Assembly (NCBI RefSeq): GCF_014204865.1
Contig: NZ_JACHMG010000001.1
Coordinates: 7,156,501-7,220,500 of the forward strand
Direction of reading: 5' to 3'
DNA length: 64,000 bases
Origin: Amycolatopsis jiangsuensis
GTDB taxonomy: Bacteria; Actinomycetota; Actinomycetes; Mycobacteriales; Pseudonocardiaceae
The notes beneath the pieces were generated by a model. It was not told the DNA's origin. It made no database searches and saw only the letters and a list, made by a program, of their open reading frames with translations. Made by a program: the position numbers and the translations under genes. Shown here one piece after another: positions 58,306 to 64,000 of this stretch (positions within the stretch are counted from its first letter, which is position 1; every line of letters starts with the position of its first letter).

Positions 58306-59441
58306 GCAGCCCGTCCGCCGCCCGCACGCTCGGTGTCGAAGAGGAGTTCTTGCTGCTGCATCCGTGCACCGGAACGACCTCTCCGTGCGCGGAGCGCGTG
58401 CTCGCGCGGGTCCGGCACGCGCGGCTGCCGGACGGCGCGACCGTGCAGCGGGAGCTGCGGCCTTCGCAGATCGAGCTGGCGACCGGGGTGTGCGGCGATG
58501 CCGCGGAGATCTGGGACCAGCTCGTCGCCGGGCGGCGGCTGCTCGCCGCGGCCGCGGCGGCGGAGGACTGCGCGCTGATCGCCTCCGGCACTCCGCCGCT
58601 GGCGCCGGGGTCGGCGGCGCCGGGCCAGGAATCCGGGCGGTATCGGGGGATCGACGACACCTTCGGCGGACTCGTCGGCGATTACGAAGCGTGCGGCTGT
58701 CACGTGCACGTCGGCGTCGAGGATCGGGACACCGCGGTGGCCGTGGTGAACCACCTGGGGCGGTGGCTGCCGGTGCTGCTGGCGCTGTCGGCGAACTCGC
58801 CGTTCGACCGCGGCCACGACACCGGCTACCACAGCTGGCGGATGGTGCTGCAGTCCCGGTTTCCCGGATCGGGGCTGGCGCCGCAGTTCCGCAGTCACGA
58901 CGAGTGGCAGCGTTCGGTCGGCGCGCTCGTGGACTGCGGCGCGCTCGTCGATCCGGACCAGACGTTCTGGCTGGCCCGGGTCTCCCCACGGCTGCCGACG
59001 GTGGAGCTGCGGGTGGCGGACGTATCGTCCACTGTGGAAGGTTCGGTGCTGCAAGCCGTGCTGGCGCGGGCATTGGTGGACACCGCGCTGACGGACCTTG
59101 CGTGCGGGATCGAGGCGGAGCCACTGTCGCCACAGGTGTGCGCGGCGGCGGTGTGGGCCGCGTCGCGGTACGGGCTGACCGGGGCCCTCGTCGATCCGCT
59201 GGCCCAGCGGCGCAGACCGGCAGGCGAGCTGGTCGCAGCACTGCTCGCGCACGTCCGGCCGGCACTGGCCGCGTGCGGGGACGAAGCGCTCGCCGGCTCC
59301 CTGGTGCGGGAGGTGCTGTGGCGGGGCACGGGTTCGGTCACCCAGCTCGCGACGGCGGCCGACGGGCTGCCCGCGGTCGTCCGGTCGCTGATGGAACGCA
59401 CGGTCCCCTCGGCGAGGCGTGAACCGGCCCCTGCCGGGTAG
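58302..59441 (+). CDS. Carboxylate-amine ligase (glutamate-cysteine ligase 2, YbdK family)
   Basis: 379 aa, GTG overlapping the ACAD stop. TLGVEEEFLLLHP at the N-terminus (Mg-ATP Glu residues), CHVHVGVEDRDTAVAVVNHL and SANSPFDRGHDTGYHSWRMV match the GCS2/YbdK fold; the C-terminal helices complete ~370 residues, normal length. Forms gamma-glutamyl-type amides from ATP, possibly part of a low-molecular-weight thiol or conjugation pathway. Its TAG stop is also the end of the -10 box of the next gene's promoter. Confidence 0.88.
   Translation: MSSPSAARTLGVEEEFLLLHPCTGTTSPCAERVLARVRHARLPDGATVQRELRPSQIELATGVCGDAAEIWDQLVAGRRLLAAAAAAEDCALIASGTPPLAPGSAAPGQESGRYRGIDDTFGGLVGDYEACGCHVHVGVEDRDTAVAVVNHLGRWLPVLLALSANSPFDRGHDTGYHSWRMVLQSRFPGSGLAPQFRSHDEWQRSVGALVDCGALVDPDQTFWLARVSPRLPTVELRVADVSSTVEGSVLQAVLARALVDTALTDLACGIEAEPLSPQVCAAAVWAASRYGLTGALVDPLAQRRRPAGELVAALLAHVRPALAACGDEALAGSLVREVLWRGTGSVTQLATAADGLPAVVRSLMERTVPSARREPAPAG
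59417..59441 (+). promoter_or_regulatory. Stress sigma-type promoter variant (GCGT-N15-GGGTAG)
   Basis: GCGT 59417-59420, spacer 59421-59435, GGGTAG 59436-59441 (contains the TAG stop of the ligase gene), then 9 bases to the next ATG. Confidence 0.5.
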
Positions 59442-59450
59442 CCCGGTGGT

Positions 59451-60443
59451 ATGACACTGGAACTTTCCGCAGCATTGCCGAACGCACGCGGTCCGGTCTC
59501 GGACACCGTTCTCGCCGCGTTCGCCGGTCCGGCGGACGCTCCGTTGTCCGCGGCCGGTGTCGCCGACGCGGACCCGCTCGGCGACGATGTCCAGCTCGCT
59601 CTGCACCTGTGCTACGAACTGCACTACCGCGGACTGGCCGGCGTCCCCGAGGACCGGGAGTGGGACGCATCGCTGCTGGCCTGGCGGGCGGTACTGGAAG
59701 CCCGGTTCCTGGACGCGTTGCGGGCCGCGGTACCGGGCGGCGACGACGTGGAACAGGAGTTCACCGGCCTGCTGAGCGAACCGGTCGACGGCACCGGGGT
59801 GTCGCACTTCCTGCGGGACGAGGGACAGTGGTGGCAGCTGCGGGAAATGTTCGCGCATCGCTCGATCTACCACCTCAAGGAGGCCGATCCGCACGCGTGG
59901 GTCATCCCCCGGCTCCACGGCCGGGCCAAGGCCGCGCTCGTGGCGGTGGAGTTCGACGAGTTCGGCGGCGGCCGGGCCGAACGCGTGCACGCGCAGCTGT
60001 TCGCCGACCTGTTGCGGGCCGCCGGTCTGCCGGCGGACTACCTGGCGCTGCTGGACCGGGTGCCGGCGCCGATGCTGGCGATCGTCAACATGATGTCGCT
60101 GTTCGGTCTGCACCGGCGGTTGCGCGGTGCGCTGGTGGGCCACTTCGCCGCGGCGGAGATCACCACGGCGCCGTCCGCGCAGCGGCTGGACCAAGCCCTC
60201 GAACGCCTCGGCGGGCCCGCGGAATGCCGCTTCTTCTACACCGAGCACGTGGAAGCCGACGCGGTGCACGAGCAGGTCATGCGCACCGACGTGGTGGGCG
60301 GCCTGCTGTCCGAGGAGCCGGAACTGGCCGCCGACGTGGTCTTCGGCATCCAGGCCACCGGGTACCTGGAGGGACGGCTCGAGGAGCACCTGCTGGGCGC
60401 CTGGCGGAGCGGGAAGACCTCGTTGCGTCAGTCGCTGGACTGA
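59451..60443 (+). CDS. Iron-containing redox enzyme, heme-oxygenase-like fold
   Basis: 330 aa. ALHLCYELHYRGLAGVPEDR, AALVAVEFDEFGGGRAERVH and FFYTEHVEADAVHEQVMR supply Glu and His residues at the spacing of the heme-oxygenase-like di-iron oxidase (HDO) superfamily. The ~330 aa length with an N-terminal cap agrees with actinobacterial 'iron-containing redox enzyme family' proteins. Probably oxidises a small molecule using O2; the substrate is unknown. Likely leaderless (-10 box ends 9 bases before ATG). Its 3' end overlaps the CDGSH gene by 16 bases, convergent. Confidence 0.8.
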   Translation: MTLELSAALPNARGPVSDTVLAAFAGPADAPLSAAGVADADPLGDDVQLALHLCYELHYRGLAGVPEDREWDASLLAWRAVLEARFLDALRAAVPGGDDVEQEFTGLLSEPVDGTGVSHFLRDEGQWWQLREMFAHRSIYHLKEADPHAWVIPRLHGRAKAALVAVEFDEFGGGRAERVHAQLFADLLRAAGLPADYLALLDRVPAPMLAIVNMMSLFGLHRRLRGALVGHFAAAEITTAPSAQRLDQALERLGGPAECRFFYTEHVEADAVHEQVMRTDVVGGLLSEEPELAADVVFGIQATGYLEGRLEEHLLGAWRSGKTSLRQSLD

Positions 60444-60637
60444 CGACGGGTGCGGCGCCGGTGACTGGTGTCGCAGAGGGGGAATCGCTTGCTGCGGCGG
60501 CAGGCACACACCGCGACGACGAAGCGGTCGGACCGGACGACTTCGCCGTCGGGTGTGCGCAGTTCGACCGGTCCTTCGACCAGTATCGGCCCGCCGGGAA
60601 CCACGGTCACCTGGCGCGCGGCGTCATCGCTGGGCAT
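60428..60637 (-). CDS. CDGSH iron-sulfur domain protein
   Basis: 69 aa. CACRRSKRFPLCDTSHRR gives the complete CDGSH ligand set C-x-C-x2-(S/T)-x3-P-x-C-D-x2-H for a [2Fe-2S] cluster. The N-terminal half (VTVVPGGPILVEGPVELRTP) is the small beta-cap. Roles in iron or redox stress are known for the family. ATG is one base after the methyltransferase stop, so they share a transcript; the 3' end overlaps the convergent HDO-like gene. Confidence 0.93.
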   Translation of the reverse strand: MPSDDAARQVTVVPGGPILVEGPVELRTPDGEVVRSDRFVVAVCACRRSKRFPLCDTSHRRRTRRQSSD

Positions 60638-60638
60638 G

Positions 60639-61379
60639 TCAGCGCTGGGCACGGAGTACCACCAGTTCCTCGTCGCGGGCGTCGGGTGCCACGAAGCCGT
60701 GTTCCACCAGGAACTCGAGCCGGCCGGACACCACCGGCCCGAACGGCACCACCGCCTTCGCGGCGATCGAGGTGCGCAGCCCGCCGGCTTCCAGCAGCTC
60801 GCGGGAACGGTCCACATCGGACATCGTGGAGTGCACCAGCAGAAGCTGTCCCTCCGGGGCCAGGAGCGCGGGTGCCTGTTCGCACAGCGGATCGAGCACC
60901 GCACGTCCGTCCGGACCGGCGTCGCAGCTCATCAGGGTGCGGTCGGTGACGGGTGGGCACGGTACGTACGGCGGGTTGGCGGCCACGAGATCGTAGGGCC
61001 CGTTCGTGACCGCCGTGGGCAGACCGCCCCGGCGCGTGCGCACCGGCAGCCGGCGCACCGCGCCGTTCATCCGCGCCGAACACAGCGCGAGCCGGGAAAG
61101 GTCGACTGCCAGCACGGATTCCGCACCGGTCCGCGCCAGTACGAGCGCCAGCACGCCCGTCCCGGTGCACAGATCGAGCGCGGACGCCCGAGCGGGCACA
61201 GTCGTGGCGCGAATGACCGAAGCCAGCAGGCAGCTGTCGGCCTGCGGCCGGTACACCCCGGGCAACCGCAGCAGCCCGCGTACGGGCAGCGCGTCGCCGC
61301 GCGGGAAAGCCGGCACCGCGGGCACGAGCCTCGTGGTGGCTCTGCCCGGCAGGATCTCCTCGATGTGCGCGCTCGCCAC
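60639..61379 (-). CDS. HemK2/PrmC-like N5-glutamine methyltransferase
   Basis: 246 aa, GTG start after GAGAGGAGAGTGCC. Class I SAM methyltransferase: LDLCTGTGVLALVLARTGAE binds SAM, and YDLVAANPPYVPCPP has the N-P-P-Y motif of amide-nitrogen methyltransferases (PrmC/HemK, Mtq2). The N-terminal ~55 residues replace the usual HemK helical domain. The target may be a glutamine in a release factor or another protein. A perfect stress promoter lies 33 bases upstream; the CDGSH gene is downstream in the same operon. Confidence 0.88.
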   Translation of the reverse strand: MASAHIEEILPGRATTRLVPAVPAFPRGDALPVRGLLRLPGVYRPQADSCLLASVIRATTVPARASALDLCTGTGVLALVLARTGAESVLAVDLSRLALCSARMNGAVRRLPVRTRRGGLPTAVTNGPYDLVAANPPYVPCPPVTDRTLMSCDAGPDGRAVLDPLCEQAPALLAPEGQLLLVHSTMSDVDRSRELLEAGGLRTSIAAKAVVPFGPVVSGRLEFLVEHGFVAPDARDEELVVLRAQR

Positions 61380-61411
61380 GGCACTCTCCTCTCGGGTGGG
61401 TGTCGTTCCGG

Positions 61412-61436
61412 CTACCCCGGTCCGGCACGGAGAAAC
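61412..61436 (-). promoter_or_regulatory. Stress sigma-type promoter, perfect (GTTT-N15-GGGTAG)
   Basis: Minus strand GTTT 61436-61433, spacer 61432-61418, GGGTAG 61417-61412; for the methyltransferase/CDGSH operon. Confidence 0.77.
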
Positions 61437-61534
61437 GCAACGGCCGGGTTTACCGCAAACCGGTGGTGGACAGCCGAATTGCGCACGATCCGAATCGCGT
61501 CCCGGACTACGGCGGAAGTTTCCGGCGGGGTCGG

Positions 61535-61632
61535 GGGAGTAGCGAGGTGGAGCGGCGAGGTGCAGCGGCGAGGGGGAGCAGCAAGGCGGAGCGGCGAGGG
61601 GGAGCGGAGAGGCGAAGCGGCGAGGGGGAGTT
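61535..61632. repeat. Degenerate purine-rich tandem repeat (AGCGGCGAGGGGG)
   Basis: About eight degenerate copies of AGCGGCGAGG with GGGG or TGG insertions, all purine-rich on the plus strand. It lies in the 270-base gap after the 123-aa gene and before the methyltransferase promoter. No spacer structure, so not CRISPR-like; the unit length varies from ~10 to 16. Confidence 0.65.
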
Positions 61633-61649
61633 GTCGCCTGATCGGAGGT

Positions 61650-62021
61650 TCAGGGGGCCGCGAGATCTCGTACCGCCGCGTGGGCCTTGCGCAGTTCCTG
61701 ACTGACGAGCAGCCCGGTGTAGTGGGCGACCGACATGCTGTGCCCGGCCGACGCCACCGCGTCGATGGTTTCCCGCGCCGTCGCGGCCAGCGCGGTGTGC
61801 TGGAGCCGCCCGGCCAGCAGTGCGCGTTCCAGCTGGTCGTGCAGCGACGGCAGCACCTGGGAGAGGTCGTCGGCGAGCTGGTGCAGCAGGCCGAGCGTCC
61901 GGTACAGCTCTGCGGGGGACTCGAGGTCGCGGCCACCGGTTTCGTGACGAAGCCGGCGCAGTGCGGCGTGCGCCTCTTCGGCCAGCGCGACACCGGGCGG
62001 CGGTTGCCGGAAGGATTCCAT
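61650..62021 (-). CDS. Uncharacterised helical protein, 123 aa
   Basis: 123 aa, all-helical and soluble: LAEEAHAALRRLRHETGGRD, LYRTLGLLHQLADDLSQVLP, LEATARETIDAVASAGHSMS-type helix (ARETIDAVASAGHSMSVAHY) and SQELRKAHAAVRDLA. I do not recognise the family. ATG at 62021 is chosen because GGGTAC ends 9 bases before it, with GGTT 15 bases further; upstream starts would lie inside the promoter. Likely leaderless stress gene. Confidence 0.7.
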   Translation of the reverse strand: MESFRQPPPGVALAEEAHAALRRLRHETGGRDLESPAELYRTLGLLHQLADDLSQVLPSLHDQLERALLAGRLQHTALAATARETIDAVASAGHSMSVAHYTGLLVSQELRKAHAAVRDLAAP

Positions 62022-62030
62022 CCCTGCCCG

Positions 62031-62055
62031 GTACCCACCGCGGAACCGGGTAACC
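62031..62055 (-). promoter_or_regulatory. Stress sigma-type promoter (GGTT-N15-GGGTAC)
   Basis: Minus strand GGTT 62055-62052, spacer 62051-62037, GGGTAC 62036-62031; 9 bases to the ATG of the 123-aa gene. Confidence 0.62.
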
Positions 62056-62298
62056 GGCGCGGCGCGACCCGGCGCAGCACCGTCCACTGTGGATTACCGA
62101 CGAGTTCGGACAGCACCCGGTCAGGGCTTCTCCGCGCCGAACCGCTGGCGTTCGGCGGACAGGGCGGCTACGGTCATAGTGCGGTCAAGCAGCAGGCTGC
62201 ACCTGATCTTCCTGCATCCGGGTGTCAGTCGTCGCGCGCCGCTATCGCGCGATCGCGCTTCAGCCCGGGCCCGGGTGCGGCTGACGAAAGGCGCCACC

Positions 62299-62667
62299 GT
62301 GAGAAACGCCGTAGACGAACTTCATTCCAGCACCCTCGGGCAACCCCATCCACTCCACATGGGCACTGACCGTCCCACGTCCGACACGGTCGTCCTCCGG
62401 GTCGGTGGCGACGTGGACTACGCGAGCACGCCGCGGCTGCACCAGCAGCTCCAGGACCGGTTGCACGGCACGATCAGCACGCTGGTGATCGACCTGACGG
62501 ACGTGTCCTTCCTGGGCTCGGCCGGGCTGCGCGCGCTCGAATTGGCGTACCTGCTGGGCCGGGAGCGTGGCGTCCGGGTCAGCGTCCGCCCGCCCGCGGC
62601 CCCGACCGTCCGCCGCGTGATCCGGATGTTCCCGATGCAGTTCGCCACGGCGATCGAACCCGCCTGA
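62299..62667 (+). CDS. STAS-domain anti-sigma factor antagonist
   Basis: 122 aa, GTG start at 62299 after AAAGG. VVLRVGGDVDYASTPRLHQQ, LVIDLTDVSFLGSAGLRALE (phosphorylatable Ser in GSAGL) and VRRVIRMFPMQFATAI are a complete SpoIIAA/RsbV-type antagonist. With the STAS gene at 41543 it is a candidate activator of a stress sigma factor by partner switching; neither lies next to an RsbW-type kinase in this window. No GGGTA promoter of its own was found. Confidence 0.88.
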   Translation: MRNAVDELHSSTLGQPHPLHMGTDRPTSDTVVLRVGGDVDYASTPRLHQQLQDRLHGTISTLVIDLTDVSFLGSAGLRALELAYLLGRERGVRVSVRPPAAPTVRRVIRMFPMQFATAIEPA

Positions 62668-62688
62668 GGCGGGCGGAGGCAGAGAGGT

Positions 62689-62757
62689 GAGGGTGGCCCG
62701 TCCCGATCTTCCGGCGACAGGGTCGGGATCCCGGCCGTCCCGGTCCGAGCCACCCTC
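62689..62757 (+). terminator. Branched terminator structure after the STAS gene
   Basis: 9-bp outer stem GAGGGTGGC (62689-62697) / GCCACCCTC (62749-62757) enclosing an inner TCCCGA (62701-62706) / TCGGGA (62723-62728) hairpin, 21 bases after the STAS stop. Confidence 0.6.
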
Positions 62758-62813
62758 CGCGTGGGCGGTCGCAGCGCGATGACTTCCACCTGCGCGCCCG
62801 CCCGGCTGCCCGT

Positions 62814-62879
62814 TCACCGCCGAGCCGCGACCCGGTCCGTGGCGGCGAGCACACAGCCAGGCCACTTCGGGGTGTGCAT
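62814..62879 (-). CDS. Possible 21-codon small protein
   Basis: ATG at 62879 with GGTGAGGAGGACGCC directly upstream, the strongest ribosome site in the 391-base gap 62668-63058. The peptide begins MHTPKWPGCVLAA and ends in AARR before TGA at 62814-62816. A GTGT-N15-GGGTAG promoter (62924-62948) stands 45 bases upstream on the same strand with no other gene for it to serve. Too short for a statistical coding signal; a leader peptide or small membrane-interacting protein are options. Confidence 0.4.
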   Translation of the reverse strand: MHTPKWPGCVLAATDRVAARR

Positions 62880-62923
62880 GGCGTCCTCCTCACCGGGCTC
62901 GGTCTCGCTGCGGTCGACTCCGG

Positions 62924-62948
62924 CTACCCCCTGACCGGACAGCTACAC
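62924..62948 (-). promoter_or_regulatory. Stress sigma-type promoter (GTGT-N15-GGGTAG)
   Basis: Minus strand GTGT 62948-62945, spacer 62944-62930, GGGTAG 62929-62924, pointing at the 21-codon frame. Confidence 0.5.
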
Positions 62949-62995
62949 CGGAAACGCGCGTTTCACCCTTCCGTGCGGGCGAGAAGAACTTCGGT

Positions 62996-63020
62996 GATTG
63001 ACCCCGGGCAGAGCGGGTAT
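62996..63020 (+). promoter_or_regulatory. Stress sigma-type promoter (GATT-N15-GGGTAT)
   Basis: GATT 62996-62999, spacer 63000-63014, GGGTAT 63015-63020, 38 bases before the AraC-type gene start at 63059. Confidence 0.55.
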
Positions 63021-63058
63021 CCGCCGCGCGCTGCTCGCGCGTTCGATGAGGTGATCCT

Positions 63059-64000
63059 GTGGCACACCAAGCGGGCGATCTGGTCACCCGGAGCAGCTTC
63101 CAGACGGAAGATCCTCAGCTCGCCGGGCAGTTCCTCGCCGAGGCCTACGCCGACAACGCGATGCGCGTGCGGGGTGTACCGCAGCGGTTCCGGCTGCGGC
63201 AGGTGCGGTATTCCGCCGGCACTGTGTGGCTCGACGACTACCGCAACACCATGGACGTCGCCTACCGCACCGAGCCGCTCGGGCACCTGCTCGTGGCGCA
63301 GGTGTCGGCCGGCCGGTTCGAGCGTTCGACGGAGGGGGTCACCGAACAGTACGGTCCCGGTGACGTGTTCCTGCTCGCCGAGCCCGACCTGCCGCACAGC
63401 TGCCGGTCCGAGGACGCCCAGGTGAAGCTGGTCGGGCTCGCCCCCTCGACCGCGGAGCTGGCCCGCCCCGACGGCGTGCCCCGGCCCCGGCTGACCGGCA
63501 TGCAGCCGCGCACCGCCGCGGACCGCCGTTCGTGGCGGCGCGGGGTGCAGTACCTGCAGGCCGTGCTCGCGGACGAGAACGCGACTGCCAGCCCGCTCGT
63601 GGTCGGCAACGCCACTCGCTTCGTGACCGAGCTTTTCCTGGCCACCTTCCCGCACACCGCAGTCGAAGAACCTTCGGTCACGGAACGGCACGACGTGAAT
63701 CCGGTGACAGTGCGCCGCGCGATGGCTTACCTCGAAGAGCATGCCCACGAACCCGTCAGCCTCACTGAGCTCGCCTTCGCGGTCGGGATGACCCCGCGCG
63801 GCTTGCAGCACGCCTTCCGCCGGCATCTCGGCACCACGCCGATGGCCTGCCTGAAACGGATCCGGCTCGCCGCGGCACACCGGGACCTGGTGAATGCGGA
63901 CCCGGACCGGGGAGACACCGTCACGCGGATCGCCTCCGGCTGGGGCTTCGCGCACCTGAGCCGCTTCGCCGCCGACTACCGCACCGCCTACGGCAGGCAT
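63059..64000 (+). CDS. AraC-family regulator, 3' end beyond the window
   Basis: 314 codons without a stop up to the window edge; GTG start at 63059 after GATGAGGTG. The N-terminal AraC_binding_2-like domain (~30-165) has HLLVAQVSAGRFERSTEGVT and QYGPGDVFLLAEPDLPH; the C-terminal HTH runs from ~220 (RRAMAYLEEHAHEPVSLTEL, TPRGLQQAFRRHLGTTPMAC, VTRIASGWGFAHLSRFAADY), so only the last few residues are missing. Layout matches the STAS-AraC regulator at 53259 minus the STAS part. No target gene is obvious inside the window. Confidence 0.85.
   Translation, partial: MAHQAGDLVTRSSFQTEDPQLAGQFLAEAYADNAMRVRGVPQRFRLRQVRYSAGTVWLDDYRNTMDVAYRTEPLGHLLVAQVSAGRFERSTEGVTEQYGPGDVFLLAEPDLPHSCRSEDAQVKLVGLAPSTAELARPDGVPRPRLTGMQPRTAADRRSWRRGVQYLQAVLADENATASPLVVGNATRFVTELFLATFPHTAVEEPSVTERHDVNPVTVRRAMAYLEEHAHEPVSLTELAFAVGMTPRGLQHAFRRHLGTTPMACLKRIRLAAAHRDLVNADPDRGDTVTRIASGWGFAHLSRFAADYRTAYGRH

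Noticed and set aside
61535..61632. Possible CRISPR or coding repeat
   Set aside because: Unit length varies, no spacers, and the frames across it have no start, domain or consistent repeat phase.

Overview
The window is very GC-rich, gene-dense actinobacterial chromosome. The protein repertoire (paired TetR and AraC regulators, an RskA/fasciclin locus, WXG100-like proteins, many small actinobacterial DUF families) and the short palindrome TCCACTGTGGA suggest a Pseudonocardiaceae member, most likely Amycolatopsis or a close relative. That assignment is inference. I saw no rRNA, tRNA, CRISPR array or intact mobile element.

Layout. 1-6.1 kb: secreted cupredoxin/Ig-like protein, a decayed luciferase-like oxidoreductase, a winged-helix protein, an NCS1 permease and a VOC protein. 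6.1-7.9 kb: fasciclin lipoprotein divergent from an RskA-type anti-sigma factor, with what looks like a deleted remnant of the cognate sigma factor between them. 8.1-10.2 kb: four overlapping genes resembling a WXG100/type VII-type module. 10.2-12.7 kb: CPBP protease, small exporter and two TetR regulators sharing an operator-like motif. 12.7-26.3 kb: ATP-grasp, hemerythrin, DMT transporter, AI-2E-type transporter, molybdopterin oxidoreductase, CBS protein, DUF47/Pit phosphate transporter, a Clp ATPase and a cation/proton antiporter. 26.4-43.4 kb: short-chain dehydrogenases, FAD enzymes, CocE hydrolase and a run of small proteins (DUF1360, DUF3040, DUF3140, DUF4126-like, DUF2945, SPW repeat, DUF4383, STAS, DUF6292). 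43.4-52.1 kb: a five-gene overlapping operon (TPP enzyme, enolase superfamily, FAD/Fe-S dehydrogenase, SDR, GH15). 52.1-64 kb: an IS481 remnant, a GAF-ANTAR protein, a STAS-AraC fusion, alpha/beta hydrolase, a CaiB/acyl-CoA dehydrogenase/carboxylate-amine ligase operon, a heme-oxygenase-like metalloenzyme, CDGSH protein, HemK-like methyltransferase, STAS protein and a truncated AraC gene.

The unifying signal is a promoter motif read directly from the intergenic DNA: GTTT, exactly 15 bases, then GGGTA plus one base. Ten perfect copies and about a dozen close variants, all with the same 15-base spacer, lie upstream of genes between 14.6 and 63 kb on both strands. This matches the published consensus of the stress sigma factors of the sigma-B/sigma-F group in Streptomyces and Mycobacterium. 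Many copies form back-to-back divergent pairs, and in seven cases the -10 box lies exactly 9 bases before the start codon, which implies leaderless mRNAs. I infer that roughly 50 kb of the window is a general-stress regulon island covering redox, phosphate, proteostasis, carbon oxidation and envelope functions, and including several proteins of unknown function.
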